Under the pieces are notes generated by a model that made no database searches, was not told the DNA's origin, and worked only from the letters and a program-made list of their open reading frames with translations. Below, in pieces: positions 45,621 to 54,948 of a stretch of DNA of 64,000 bases. Each line of letters opens with the position of its first letter. Position 1 is the stretch's first letter. The stretch lies in the NCBI GenBank assembly GCA_029219165.1, contig JAQXSW010000021.1, forward strand, positions 1 to 64,000, in the 5' to 3' direction. The position numbers were made by a program, and so were the translations under genes. This DNA comes from Oscillospiraceae bacterium (GTDB taxonomy: Bacteria > Bacillota > Clostridia > Oscillospirales > Acutalibacteraceae).

Positions 45621-45631
45621 GTTACTACTCC

Positions 45632-46603
45632 TTAGGTATGCCAAATATCAAGTTCGTTTTCATGATTTTCGTTGTCGTCAAGCATGCCCAAATTAAATAG
45701 AAGTTCTTTTGCTGAGTTATAGCCCATTTTCTTCTGTCTGTTATTAAGAGCTGCAACTTCAATAATAATGGCAAGATTACGTCCGGGGCTTACAGGAACG
45801 GTGCAAAGAGGAACTTTAATTCCTAAAATATCTATAGTTTCATCATTTATGCCCATACGCTCATAAGCCTTTGTTTCATCCCATGGCTCCAGTTCAACAA
45901 CCAAATCAATCTTACTTGTTGCCTTAATAGCACCCATACCGAAAAGACGGCGTGCATCTATAATACCTACGCCACGGAGTTCAATGAAATGTCTGATGTT
46001 ATCTGGAGCTGAACCTACAAGAGTCTTCTTTGACACCTTACGAATTTCTACAGCATCATCAGCAACAAGGCGATGTCCTCTTTTTATTAATTCAACGACG
46101 TTTTCACTCTTACCAACGCCACTGTCTCCCATAATAAGTACGCCTTCACCGGCAACTTCAACTAAAACGCCGTGTCTTGTCTCCCGTTCACACAGTTCAA
46201 CATTCAAATAAGATACAAGAGAAGAAGTTGAAAACGATGTTTCATCATTACTTTGAAGAAGAGGTACATTAAATTCCTTTGCATAAGGCAAGAACCAATC
46301 AATCTGCTCCTCTGTACATTTCACTGAGAAAATTATGGCCTTTGGAGACTTACTCATTAGCCTTTTTATTCCTGCTTCTCTTCTTTCTTCGTTTTCACCG
46401 CTAAGAAAAATTGTCTCTGAATTTCCTACAAACTGAATGCGTTCAGGTGAGAAATTTTTATCTTCTGTAGCAAGAATTAAACTAGGTCTGTAAACTTCCA
46501 TTGTGGATATAAGAATTTCTGAAGGTTCACATGGCATATAGACAATGTTATAACCTTCTGACTTGATTATTTTTTCTAAAGAAACGGAATATTTACTTGA
46601 CAT
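45632..46603 (-). CDS. hprK: HPr kinase/phosphorylase
   Basis: About 323 residues of the bifunctional enzyme that phosphorylates HPr on Ser46 for carbon catabolite control. The Walker A GDSGVGKSE, HRLVADDAVEIRK, FIELRGVGIIDARRLFG and GRNLAIIIEVAALN match HprK. The ATG at 46603 has AAAAGGAG 8 bases upstream; the frame extends further to 46648. It is the first gene of the hprK-glk-murB-rapZ-whiA-dnaE operon. Confidence 0.95.
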   Translation of the reverse strand: MSSKYSVSLEKIIKSEGYNIVYMPCEPSEILISTMEVYRPSLILATEDKNFSPERIQFVGNSETIFLSGENEERREAGIKRLMSKSPKAIIFSVKCTEEQIDWFLPYAKEFNVPLLQSNDETSFSTSSLVSYLNVELCERETRHGVLVEVAGEGVLIMGDSGVGKSENVVELIKRGHRLVADDAVEIRKVSKKTLVGSAPDNIRHFIELRGVGIIDARRLFGMGAIKATSKIDLVVELEPWDETKAYERMGINDETIDILGIKVPLCTVPVSPGRNLAIIIEVAALNNRQKKMGYNSAKELLFNLGMLDDNENHENELDIWHT

Positions 46604-46639
46604 TTCAATTCTCCTTTTCACATATTTCTTCAAGTTAAC

Positions 46640-46669
46640 ATTATACAATATTCTATACTTCTTTTACAA
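46640..46669 (-). promoter_or_regulatory. Promoter of the hprK-dnaE operon
   Basis: TTGTAA (46664-46669), 18-base spacer, TATAAT (46640-46645) on the minus strand. Confidence 0.62.
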
Positions 46670-46676
46670 TAGAAAA

Positions 46677-46705
46677 AGAGTCTTTGACATGTTGTCAAAG
46701 ACTCT
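46677..46705 (-). terminator. Terminator of the flavoenzyme gene
   Basis: A 13-bp perfect stem AGAGTCTTTGACA / TGTCAAAGACTCT, 3-base loop, then TTTTTC on the minus strand, just upstream of the hprK promoter. Confidence 0.9.
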
Positions 46706-46719
46706 AATAATATTTTGAA

Positions 46720-48825
46720 TTACTTCAATAGCATAGCTGCCTTATATGCAGTGTGTGTAGCATTTGCAACACGACCAATTTGTAATGCATCGCCCACTTG
46801 GAACACCCTATTTGAAAGAGCCTTTATTTCATCTGAAAGACCATTCTTCTTTACTCCAAGAGCAAGGACAACATTATCACACATTATACGCTTAATACGG
46901 CCGGATACTTCCGTTGATTCAAGAACTACACAGTCCTCTTTCATTTCACAAAGTTTATAGCCTGTAATGAATTTTGTATTACGTTCTTCAAGCTTTGGAA
47001 CAACGTCATCTATATGCTGTTTCCATGTTCCCGGAGCAATTGTATCTGCCATTTCAACAACGGTGACATTATTGCCTGCATAAGCTAAAGTTTCAGCAGT
47101 TTCAAGACCTGACATACCGGAACCTACAACCACTACATTCCTTCCGGAAAGTTTAACTTCTCCGGTAAGAATTTCTGTAATAGTACATACATTTGGAAGA
47201 TCATAACCCGGAATTTTAGGTCTTGCCGCAGTACCACCCGTTGCATCAAAAATTGCATAAGGTTTAAGTTCAGATATAGCTTCTACTGTAGCCTCAGTTC
47301 CTACTCTGAATTCTACGCCGGCCTTTGCACAAGCTGTTGACAAATCCTCAATTGCCCAAAGAAGTTTTTCCTTATGAGGAGGAACAGCTGCAAGACTGAA
47401 CTGACCGCCAACATACGGATTTTTCTCAAATACAACAGTTTTAAATCCACGCTCTGCACATACCTTCGCAGCGGTAAGACCGGCAGGACCACCGCCTACC
47501 ACTACAACCGTGCGGCCTTCTCCGTCTTTTTCAGGAACAAGTGGATAGTCAATTTCATAGCAAGTACGAGGGTTAAGTGCACATTCACCTGATTTATGAA
47601 TCATTGCACCTTTGTACATTGATTCAATACACCAAAGACAACATATACATCTTTGAATATCTTCCGGTCGACCTTCCTCTGCCTTCTTAACCCAATACGG
47701 ATCTGCAAGAAGTGGACGGCCAAGTCCAATCATATCTTGAGTTCCTTCTTCAAGTTGCTTTTCAGCCTGTTCAGGAGTTCTGATAAGGTTTGCGGCAATT
47801 ACAGGAATGTTTACGGCAGCCTTAACTGCTGCAGCATTTCCCTTTCTCCAACCAAGTTCATAACTTGTAGGTTCAAGCCATGAGTTCATTGTGTCATATG
47901 TACCTGAAGAAATGTCAAGAGCTGCAACTCCATAAGACTCAAGAAGTTTTGCAATTTCAACGCCTTCCTGAAGAACAAGACCCATATCATAACCATAAAG
48001 TCTATAATATTCATCTACTGTTAAACGAACTGTAATTGGGTAATCAGATCCACATTTTTCACGAATTTTTTCAATGATTTCCTTAATAAATCTACAACGG
48101 TTCTCAAGACTTCCGCCATATTCATCTGTACGCTGATTAGTATACGGTGACAAGAATTGCTGAATAAGATATCCATGTGATGCATGAAGTTGAACGCCAT
48201 CAATGCCGGCCTTTTTACAGCGAAGTGCACCCTCAGCAAACTCGTCCTCAATCTTTCTGATTTCCCACTTTGTAAGTGCACGAGTCTTCTGTGGAATAAC
48301 CGGAGATGAACCGAGTCCGGTTGGAATATTTGATGCAGATACAACCGGTAAATAGAAATTATGCATAAGAGGATTTTCAAAATAATCCAAAAACTTTGTC
48401 ATTGTAAAGAAAAGTTTAAACCATGTGTCACGAAGTGGTGTCTGACCTATCATATCTGAAAGTTTCCATGCGGTTACAACAAGCTGGAGAGTCTGACGTC
48501 CGGTATGATGAAGTTGTACAAAAATTTTAGAGTCATACTTATGAATTTCCTCTGCAAGTTTTGTAAGACCCGGAATACATCTGTCTGTTGTTACTGACAG
48601 TTGTGAAGGACCTGTACAACCGGTGTAATCAGAAATACGTGTTACCTCTGTTTGAATAAGACCTACTCCACCTTTTGCACGTTCAGTGTAATATTCAATT
48701 AATCTCTTTCCTGCAGTACCGTCAAGTTCACCAACTTCAAGAAGCATTGGTTCAAGTGCCACACGATTTTTAATAGTTAAATTACCAATTTGAATTGGCT
48801 CAAAAAGTTTTGGGTAATTACTCAT
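46720..48825 (-). CDS. Old-yellow-enzyme / 2,4-dienoyl-CoA reductase type flavoenzyme with Fe-S cluster
   Basis: About 701 residues: an N-terminal FMN barrel (KLFEPIQIGNLTIKNRVALEPM; HASHGYLIQQFLSP; NRTD-like NQRTDEYGGS), an Fe-S region CICCLWCIES...ECALNP, and FAD- and NAD(P)-binding domains (VVVVGGGPAGLTAAKVCAE; VVVVGSGMSGLETAETLA). This is the architecture of 2-enoate reductase and bile-acid BaiCD/BaiH enzymes, which reduce activated C=C bonds. The first residue of the barrel active site (usually Cys or Thr) cannot be assigned by eye. ATG at 48825 has AAGGAG 10 bases upstream. Confidence 0.85.
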   Translation of the reverse strand: MSNYPKLFEPIQIGNLTIKNRVALEPMLLEVGELDGTAGKRLIEYYTERAKGGVGLIQTEVTRISDYTGCTGPSQLSVTTDRCIPGLTKLAEEIHKYDSKIFVQLHHTGRQTLQLVVTAWKLSDMIGQTPLRDTWFKLFFTMTKFLDYFENPLMHNFYLPVVSASNIPTGLGSSPVIPQKTRALTKWEIRKIEDEFAEGALRCKKAGIDGVQLHASHGYLIQQFLSPYTNQRTDEYGGSLENRCRFIKEIIEKIREKCGSDYPITVRLTVDEYYRLYGYDMGLVLQEGVEIAKLLESYGVAALDISSGTYDTMNSWLEPTSYELGWRKGNAAAVKAAVNIPVIAANLIRTPEQAEKQLEEGTQDMIGLGRPLLADPYWVKKAEEGRPEDIQRCICCLWCIESMYKGAMIHKSGECALNPRTCYEIDYPLVPEKDGEGRTVVVVGGGPAGLTAAKVCAERGFKTVVFEKNPYVGGQFSLAAVPPHKEKLLWAIEDLSTACAKAGVEFRVGTEATVEAISELKPYAIFDATGGTAARPKIPGYDLPNVCTITEILTGEVKLSGRNVVVVGSGMSGLETAETLAYAGNNVTVVEMADTIAPGTWKQHIDDVVPKLEERNTKFITGYKLCEMKEDCVVLESTEVSGRIKRIMCDNVVLALGVKKNGLSDEIKALSNRVFQVGDALQIGRVANATHTAYKAAMLLK

Positions 48826-48871
48826 TTTTAAACTCCTTACAAGACTAAAGTCAAATTTTTTTAACACAAAA

Positions 48872-48900
48872 ATTATACAAGTGTAAAAAAGTCATGTCAA
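48872..48900 (-). promoter_or_regulatory. Perfect consensus sigma-A promoter of the flavoenzyme gene
   Basis: TTGACA (48895-48900), 17-base spacer and TATAAT (48872-48877) on the minus strand; both hexamers are exact consensus. Confidence 0.85.
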
Positions 48901-48969
48901 TAAGATATAATGGCATTAAGTATTTTCTTTAATACTCTTCTTTCATGTATTTTATTTTATTTAATACTA

Positions 48970-48978
48970 TGGTATAAT
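48970..48978 (+). promoter_or_regulatory. Extended -10 promoter of the deo/pdp operon
   Basis: TGGTATAAT, with TATAAT at 48973-48978; no good -35. It lies about 35 bases before deoC. Confidence 0.6.
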
Positions 48979-49012
48979 TTATAACAATCATATAAAAAAA
49001 GTTAGAGAGGAT

Positions 49013-49681
49013 ATGTTTTATTTGGATATAAAAGACATATTGTCAAAGGTTGACCATACGCTTCTTTCCCCAACAGCAACTTGGGAGGAAATAAAAATAA
49101 TTTGCGATGATGCAATGAAATATGAGACCGCAAGTGTTTGCGTTCCGCCATCATTTGTAAGCTTATGCGCTGAATATTTGGGCGGTAAAATTCCGGTTTG
49201 TACCGTAATAGGATTTCCAAACGGCTACAACACCACCGAAATAAAATGTCTTGAAGCAGAAGCTGCCATAAATGATGGCGCAGACGAAATAGATATGGTT
49301 ATAAACCAAGGTTTCGTCAAAAGCGGCGAATATGATTTGGTACTGAATGAAATCAACAAAGTCAAGAATGTTTGCGGAGACAAAGTGCTTAAGGTAATTG
49401 TTGAAACCTGCAACCTAGATTTTGAGGAAAAAGTTGAGATTTCTGAAGTAGTTGCAAAATCTGACGCTGATTTCATAAAAACATCAACAGGGTTCGGAAA
49501 AAGCGGTGCAACATTTGAAGATATTGAAATATTCGCCGCAAACATACATAACAACACAAAGATAAAAGCTGCCGGCGGAATTACAAGCATAGAAGATGCC
49601 GAGAAATTTATTGCCCTCGGCGCCGACCGTCTTGGCACCAGCAGAATAGTAAAACTTGTAAAGGAACAGGGGCTTTTATAA
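49013..49681 (+). CDS. deoC: Deoxyribose-phosphate aldolase DeoC
   Basis: A 222-residue class I aldolase cleaving deoxyribose-5-phosphate to acetaldehyde and glyceraldehyde-3-phosphate. KVDHTLLSP starts the barrel, [10 protein letters not shown] follows, VIVETCNL and the Schiff-base Lys in FIKTSTGFG are clear, and [12 protein letters not shown] closes the phosphate site. GAGAGG lies only 2 bases from the ATG but 11 from an in-frame TTG at 49022, so the true start may be that TTG. First gene of the operon. Confidence 0.95.
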   Translation: MFYLDIKDILSKVDHTLLSPTATWEEIKIICDDAMKYETASVCVPPSFVSLCAEYLGGKIPVCTVIGFPNGYNTTEIKCLEAEAAINDGADEIDMVINQGFVKSGEYDLVLNEINKVKNVCGDKVLKVIVETCNLDFEEKVEISEVVAKSDADFIKTSTGFGKSGATFEDIEIFAANIHNNTKIKAAGGITSIEDAEKFIALGADRLGTSRIVKLVKEQGLL

Positions 49682-50523
49682 TGGCAGCATTAATTCTTGA
49701 AGGCGGCACCTTTCGCCCAATGTTTTCAAGTGGCGTCATGGACGCACTCCTTGAAAACGACATAAATTTCGACTACGTTATAGGCGTTTCCGCCGGCATA
49801 ACCGACGGTATATCATATGTTTCAAAGCAAATAGGCAGAAACTATGATATTTTCATGAAATATCGCTTGGACAAAAGATATGTGGGTCTTAACAACATAT
49901 TTTCTGACAAGAGCATTTTCGGCATAAAGTTTATGTTTGAAGAACTTCCAAAGAAGTGGCTTCCTTTTGACTGGGACACATTCCATGAAAATCCTGCAAT
50001 TGTTCGAGTTGGAGTTACCAATGCAAATACCGGAAAAGCTGAATATCTTGACGGTAAACTTTTGGACACAGAAGCAACCATGCTGAAGGCAACATGTGCT
50101 CAACCTTTCATTTTTCCGGAAGTTGTAATAGATGGAACTCCATATTATGACGGAGGAATTGCCGACTCAATTCCTATTCAAAAGGCAATAGATGACGGCA
50201 ATGAAAAATTCTTGATTGTCCTTACTCGACCAAAGGGTTATGTTAAGAAGCAGTCTAAAAAAATGATTTTAGCTGCAAAAGCTATCAGTAAAAAATATCC
50301 CGCTTTAAAAGAGCCTCTCATTAACAGATACAAAGTATATAACGAGCAAGTTGCTCTTTGTGAAAAACTCGAAAAGTCCGGCAAGGCAATAATTTTAAGA
50401 CCGTCAGAAGAGGTTATGATTGCCTCTTTGGAAAAAGATTTAGACAAAGCAGATAAAATTTTTAAATACGGATACAACTTAGCAAACGAAAACCTAGAAG
50501 AAATAAAAGCATTGTTTTCATAA
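49681..50523 (+). CDS. Patatin-like phospholipase
   Basis: A 280-residue patatin. ALILEGGTFRPMFSSGV holds the oxyanion loop, GVSAG the nucleophile Ser, and YYDGGIADSIPI the catalytic Asp-Gly-Gly. These are lipid acyl hydrolases. The start codon overlaps the deoC stop by one base, so it is truly part of the nucleoside operon, which is unusual. The C-terminal 100 residues are helical and charged. No signal peptide, so it acts in the cytoplasm. Confidence 0.88.
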   Translation: MAALILEGGTFRPMFSSGVMDALLENDINFDYVIGVSAGITDGISYVSKQIGRNYDIFMKYRLDKRYVGLNNIFSDKSIFGIKFMFEELPKKWLPFDWDTFHENPAIVRVGVTNANTGKAEYLDGKLLDTEATMLKATCAQPFIFPEVVIDGTPYYDGGIADSIPIQKAIDDGNEKFLIVLTRPKGYVKKQSKKMILAAKAISKKYPALKEPLINRYKVYNEQVALCEKLEKSGKAIILRPSEEVMIASLEKDLDKADKIFKYGYNLANENLEEIKALFS

Positions 50524-50539
50524 GAAAGGAAGTTGAATT

Positions 50540-51262
50540 ATGGCTAACACCCCTACTCCTCATATAAATGCAAGTCCGGAAGATTTTGCAAAAACAGTTC
50601 TTATGCCGGGTGACCCGCTCCGTGCAAAATACATAGCAGAAAATTACCTTGAGGACGCAAAACTTGTAAATAATGTCCGTGGAATTCAAGGTTATACAGG
50701 AACATATAAAGGCGTTCCTGTAAGTGTAATGGCAAGTGGAATGGGTATTCCTTCAATAGGAATTTATGCCTATGAGCTTTTCAACTTCTTTAATATTGAA
50801 AATATTATTAGAATAGGTTCCGCAGGGGCAATTGCAGATGACTTACAGCTTAGAGATATTGTTGCAGGAATGTCTGCTTGCACAAATTCAAACTTTGCTG
50901 CTCAGTATGACCTTCCCGGCACATATGCGCCAACGGCAAGCTACAAATTACTTAAAACACTGACAGATACAGCAGACGAACTCGGAACACCTATTAAGGT
51001 TGGCTCATTCTATTCATCAGACACATTTTACGATGACACAAACGGCCTTGCAGTTTGGCAAAAAATGCATAATGTACTTGCAACAGAAATGGAATCAGCT
51101 GCGCTTTATATGATTGCTGCTCGCGCAGGGAAAAATGCACTTGCAATATGCACAATATCTGATGCTCCGCTAAGAGGTGAATCGCTGGACGCAGAAGCCA
51201 GACAAAACACATTCACACAAATGATGGAAATTGCACTTAACACTGCAATTAAGCTCAAATAA
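50540..51262 (+). CDS. deoD: Purine-nucleoside phosphorylase DeoD
   Basis: A 240-residue hexameric PNP. TPHINA, VLMPGDPLRAKYIAE (phosphate site), NNVRGIQGYTG, RIGSAGAI and ATEMESAALY (nucleoside site), and CTISD with catalytic Asp are all there. Splits purine (deoxy)nucleosides with phosphate. GAAAGGAAG precedes the ATG, 16 bases after the patatin stop. Confidence 0.96.
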   Translation: MANTPTPHINASPEDFAKTVLMPGDPLRAKYIAENYLEDAKLVNNVRGIQGYTGTYKGVPVSVMASGMGIPSIGIYAYELFNFFNIENIIRIGSAGAIADDLQLRDIVAGMSACTNSNFAAQYDLPGTYAPTASYKLLKTLTDTADELGTPIKVGSFYSSDTFYDDTNGLAVWQKMHNVLATEMESAALYMIAARAGKNALAICTISDAPLRGESLDAEARQNTFTQMMEIALNTAIKLK

Positions 51263-51275
51263 GAGGGAAGAATTT

Positions 51276-52487
51276 ATGTCAAAACGTGTTTTTTTAATTG
51301 TTCTTGATAGTTTTGGTGTTGGAGAACTTCCAGATTCCGACAAATTTGGAGATAAGGGTTGTAATACACTTAAGACATGCACAACATCTGATAAGTTTAA
51401 AACCGACACTCTTACAAAACTTGGCCTGTTCAATATAGACGGTGTTAATTCAAAACCTGCATTTTCCCTTCCTATGGCATCTTTCGGCAAGTGTGCTGAA
51501 AAATCATTGGGAAAAGACACAACCACGGGGCACTGGGAAATATGCGGCGCCATCAGTGAAAAGCCAATGCCTACATATCCAAACGGATTTCCAAAAGAAA
51601 TTATTGATGAGTTTGAAAGACAGACCGGTCGTGGTACCCTTGTAAATGCAACTTACTCAGGAACAAAAGTAATAGAAGACTATGGAGACGAACATGTAAA
51701 AACCGGAAAACTGATTGTTTATACATCTGCTGACAGTGTATTCCAAATAGCAGCACATGAAGATATAGTACCGGTTGAACAGTTATATGAATATTGTAAA
51801 ATTGCAAGAAACATTTTAACAGGCGAGCATGGTGTTGGTCGTGTTATAGCAAGACCTTTCGTTGGAACTTCAGGAAACTATGTAAGAACCCCAAGACGTC
51901 ACGATTTTTCACTTACCCCACCTACAACCATCTTAAATGTTTTGAAAGATGCAGGCCTTGACGTTATTTCAATAGGAAAAATCTATGACATATTTGCAGG
52001 CTCCGGACTTACAGAAAATAATCCAACTACAGGGAATACAAACGGAATGGAAATACTGGATAAAATGATAGAGCGGGACTTCAACGGACTATGCTTTGCC
52101 AACCTTGTTGACTTTGACATGTTGTATGGACACAGAAGAGACATAGACGGATATGCAAATGCCATAGCACAATTTGACTCATGGCTTTCAAAATTCATTT
52201 CAAAGCTTACACTGGATGACACCCTTATAATTACCGCCGATCATGGATGTGACCCTGCATATACAACACACACAGATCACACAAGAGAGTATATACCGCT
52301 TCTTTGGTACACCAGAGGCGGCACTGCAAATAATCTACATACAAGATCTACTTATGCAGATATAGGAAAGACTATTGCTGACTTATTTGGACTTAGGGAA
52401 ACAGCTGAAAGTCTTGGAATTAAAGGCGAATCTTTCAAAGATGATGTAACTTTTGAAGTAAGTGAATATGCAAGATTTAGACATTAA
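51276..52487 (+). CDS. deoB: Phosphopentomutase DeoB
   Basis: About 403 residues from ATG 51276 (AGAGGG upstream), 13 bases after deoD. VFLIVLDSFGVGELPDS holds the metal Asp, TTGHWE the activated Thr/His region, and ITADHGCDP plus THTDHTREYIPLL the remaining metal ligands of the alkaline-phosphatase fold. Interconverts (deoxy)ribose-1- and 5-phosphate, feeding DeoC. Confidence 0.96.
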   Translation: MSKRVFLIVLDSFGVGELPDSDKFGDKGCNTLKTCTTSDKFKTDTLTKLGLFNIDGVNSKPAFSLPMASFGKCAEKSLGKDTTTGHWEICGAISEKPMPTYPNGFPKEIIDEFERQTGRGTLVNATYSGTKVIEDYGDEHVKTGKLIVYTSADSVFQIAAHEDIVPVEQLYEYCKIARNILTGEHGVGRVIARPFVGTSGNYVRTPRRHDFSLTPPTTILNVLKDAGLDVISIGKIYDIFAGSGLTENNPTTGNTNGMEILDKMIERDFNGLCFANLVDFDMLYGHRRDIDGYANAIAQFDSWLSKFISKLTLDDTLIITADHGCDPAYTTHTDHTREYIPLLWYTRGGTANNLHTRSTYADIGKTIADLFGLRETAESLGIKGESFKDDVTFEVSEYARFRH

Positions 52488-52498
52488 GGAGAACAAGT

Positions 52499-52879
52499 AT
52501 GACAAACGCTGAACTTATAGCCCTTGCCAAAGAGGCAATGGAATTTGCTTACTCACCTTATTCGAATTTCAAAGTTGGCGCGGCAATTGAAACTGAAAGC
52601 GGAAAAGTTTACACCGGTTGCAATATTGAAAATTCATCCTTTGGTGCTACAAATTGCGCTGAACGTACCGCTATTTTCAAAGCTATTTCGGAAGGCGAAA
52701 AAAGCTTTAAAAAAATAGCTATTGTTGGCTCAAAAAATCCTTGTTATCCATGCGGTATTTGCAGACAGGTTATGTCAGAATTTACAAACAGTTTCTTTCC
52801 GATCATTTTAATAGACGAAGACGAAAACATAATATCAACAACATTAGAGGATTTACTCCCTCATTCATTTAATCTTTAA
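52499..52879 (+). CDS. cdd: Cytidine deaminase
   Basis: A 126-residue zinc deaminase. CNIENSSFGATNCAERTAI has Cys-Ala-Glu and PCYPCGICRQVM the PCxxC zinc motif, so all ligands are kept. YSPYSNFKVGAAIE is the family start. It converts cytidine and deoxycytidine to the uridines used by the next enzyme. AAGGAG lies 7 bases before the ATG, 11 bases after deoB. Confidence 0.96.
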   Translation: MTNAELIALAKEAMEFAYSPYSNFKVGAAIETESGKVYTGCNIENSSFGATNCAERTAIFKAISEGEKSFKKIAIVGSKNPCYPCGICRQVMSEFTNSFFPIILIDEDENIISTTLEDLLPHSFNL

Positions 52880-52894
52880 AGTGAGGTTATACGT

Positions 52895-54196
52895 ATGAGA
52901 ATGTACGATATCATCCAAAAAAAGAGAAATGGCAACGAACTGACAAAAGAAGAAATAAACTTTTTTATTGAGGGTTATACAAAAGGAGAAATACCTGACT
53001 ATCAGGCATCAGCCCTTTGTATGGCCATCTACTTCAATGGAATGACATCAGATGAGACTGTAGCCTTAACTCTTGCAATGGCACACTCAGGAGACATGAT
53101 GGATTTATCCTCAATTCCCGGAGAAACCGTGGACAAGCACAGTACAGGCGGTGTTGGAGATAAAACCACTTTAATTGTTGCACCAATTGCTGCGGCCCTT
53201 GGATGTAAAGTTGCAAAAATGTCCGGTCGCGGACTTGGACACACAGGCGGAACTGTGGATAAACTGGAATCCATACCCGGCTTTAAAGTTGAGCTTCCTC
53301 CTGATTTTTTCTTTGCACAGGTAAATGCAATTGGCCTCTCTGTCATAGGACAATCCGGCAACCTTACCCCTGCTGACAAAAAACTCTATGCTCTTAGAGA
53401 CGTAACAGCAACTGTTGAAAGTATTCCTCTGATTGCCTCCAGCATAATCAGCAAGAAACTTGCAGGCGGAAGTAAAAATATTGTACTTGACGTTAAATGC
53501 GGCAGCGGTGCTTTTATGAAGACTCCTGAAGCTGCAAGAGAACTTGCCAAAGTAATGGTGGACATTGGAAACAAAGCCGGCAGAAAAACAACTGCTGTAA
53601 TAACAAACATGGACATCCCACTTGGAAAATATATTGGTAATTCGCTTGAAGTAATTGAGGCTATAGAAGTGTTAAACGGCGGCGGATGTAAAGACCTACG
53701 TGAACTGTGCATTGTTTTGGCAGCCACTATGTATTCATCCTGCTTTGGAGCCAGTTACGAAGACAGCAGAGCAAAAGTAATAGAGGTCATAGAAAACGGA
53801 GAAGCTTTAAATAAACTCGCTGAAATGGTCAAAGCACAAGGCGGAGACAAAGGATTAATCTTCCATCCGGAAAATTTTGAAAAGTCCAGATATTCCTATG
53901 AAATAAAAGCTAAGACTTCCGGATATATTGAAAAGATGGACACAGAGAAAATTGGTATATCCAGTTCCCTTCTTGGTGCCGGACGTGAAAAGAAAGAAGA
54001 TTCAATTGATTATAAAGCGGGAATTATCCTTGGCAAAAAAACCGGCGACTATGTTACAGAAGGAGAAACATTGGCAACACTATTTACAGATAAAGAAGAA
54101 AGAATTGAAAAATCAGAAAAGACATTCCTAGAAGCTTTAACCTTTTCTGATATTAAACCTAAAGAAGAAATCCTAGTTTATGAAATAATAAAGTAA
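52895..54196 (+). CDS. pdp: Pyrimidine-nucleoside phosphorylase
   Basis: A 433-residue phosphorylase. VDKHSTGGVGDKTTLIVAP binds phosphate, KMSGRGLGHTGGTVDKLESI is the family signature, and VKCGSGAFMK with the C-terminal biotinyl-like barrel (KAGIILGKKTGDYVTEGE) close it. Cleaves uridine, deoxyuridine and thymidine. It is the last gene, 15 bases after cdd. Confidence 0.96.
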   Translation: MRMYDIIQKKRNGNELTKEEINFFIEGYTKGEIPDYQASALCMAIYFNGMTSDETVALTLAMAHSGDMMDLSSIPGETVDKHSTGGVGDKTTLIVAPIAAALGCKVAKMSGRGLGHTGGTVDKLESIPGFKVELPPDFFFAQVNAIGLSVIGQSGNLTPADKKLYALRDVTATVESIPLIASSIISKKLAGGSKNIVLDVKCGSGAFMKTPEAARELAKVMVDIGNKAGRKTTAVITNMDIPLGKYIGNSLEVIEAIEVLNGGGCKDLRELCIVLAATMYSSCFGASYEDSRAKVIEVIENGEALNKLAEMVKAQGGDKGLIFHPENFEKSRYSYEIKAKTSGYIEKMDTEKIGISSSLLGAGREKKEDSIDYKAGIILGKKTGDYVTEGETLATLFTDKEERIEKSEKTFLEALTFSDIKPKEEILVYEIIK

Positions 54197-54200
54197 TTAA

Positions 54201-54236
54201 AAAAAGGAGAAAAGCCTTACTGCTTTTCTCCTTTTT
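54201..54236. terminator. Bidirectional terminator after pdp and the MgtC gene
   Basis: A 15-bp perfect stem AAAAAGGAGAAAAGC / GCTTTTCTCCTTTTT with a 6-base loop and T tracts on both strands. Confidence 0.9.
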
Positions 54237-54247
54237 ATTATATCTTT

Positions 54248-54925
54248 TTATTCAGTTTCTACCGCCATTACTACATTGTCTAAAGCCAATGCACTTTCTA
54301 TTATATTTTGTTTTAGTTTTCCTTCAAGAGCTACAACCATTATAATTCCAACATTACCGGAAATGTTACTCTTAGCATTTAAAGTTATAGTGTTTGTAAC
54401 ATTAAATTGCTCTTCAAACTTCTTTATTGCAGCATTAACATTCTCCGGTCCTGCAATTTCAATGTAAACTGAAAGATTATCTCGTCTGTTACTTTCAAGA
54501 ATTGTAAGAAGAGTTGCTGTGATAATACAAATTAATGTACAAATAGCAGCTCCAAAATAAAATCCGGCACCAACTGCAAGCCCCACAGTTGCAGTTGCCC
54601 ACATTCCGGCGGCAGTAGTAAGACCAGTAACCTTATTGCTATTTTTTACAAGAATTGTACCGGCTCCAAGGAAACCAATGCCGGATACAACTTGAGCAGA
54701 AATTCTGAGAGGGTCTATGGAAGAGCCTAAATTTTTAGCCGCATAAAATCCAACTAAAACTGTCATAGCAGAACCAAGCGCCACAAAAATATGAGTTCTC
54801 ATTCCTGCATCGTGACCTGTTCTGCCACGCTCAAGTCCTATAAGACCCCCAAACAGTGCTGCCAGAAACAATCTGACAGCAGCTGATATTGGAGAAAAAA
54901 CTAATAGTTCATTTAAAAAATCCAT
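54248..54925 (-). CDS. MgtC/SapB-family membrane protein
   Basis: A 225-residue protein. Four to five transmembrane segments (first 135 residues) with GGLIGLERGRTGHDAGMRTH and GIGFLGAGTIL, the signature of the family, precede a cytoplasmic ACT-like domain (about 150-225). MgtC proteins help survival at low Mg2+ and regulate F-type ATPase in pathogens; in commensals the role is unclear. It follows the ABC permease by 23 bases and may be co-transcribed. Confidence 0.9.
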   Translation of the reverse strand: MDFLNELLVFSPISAAVRLFLAALFGGLIGLERGRTGHDAGMRTHIFVALGSAMTVLVGFYAAKNLGSSIDPLRISAQVVSGIGFLGAGTILVKNSNKVTGLTTAAGMWATATVGLAVGAGFYFGAAICTLICIITATLLTILESNRRDNLSVYIEIAGPENVNAAIKKFEEQFNVTNTITLNAKSNISGNVGIIMVVALEGKLKQNIIESALALDNVVMAVETE

Positions 54926-54948
54926 ATAATCACAACTTTACAATGATT

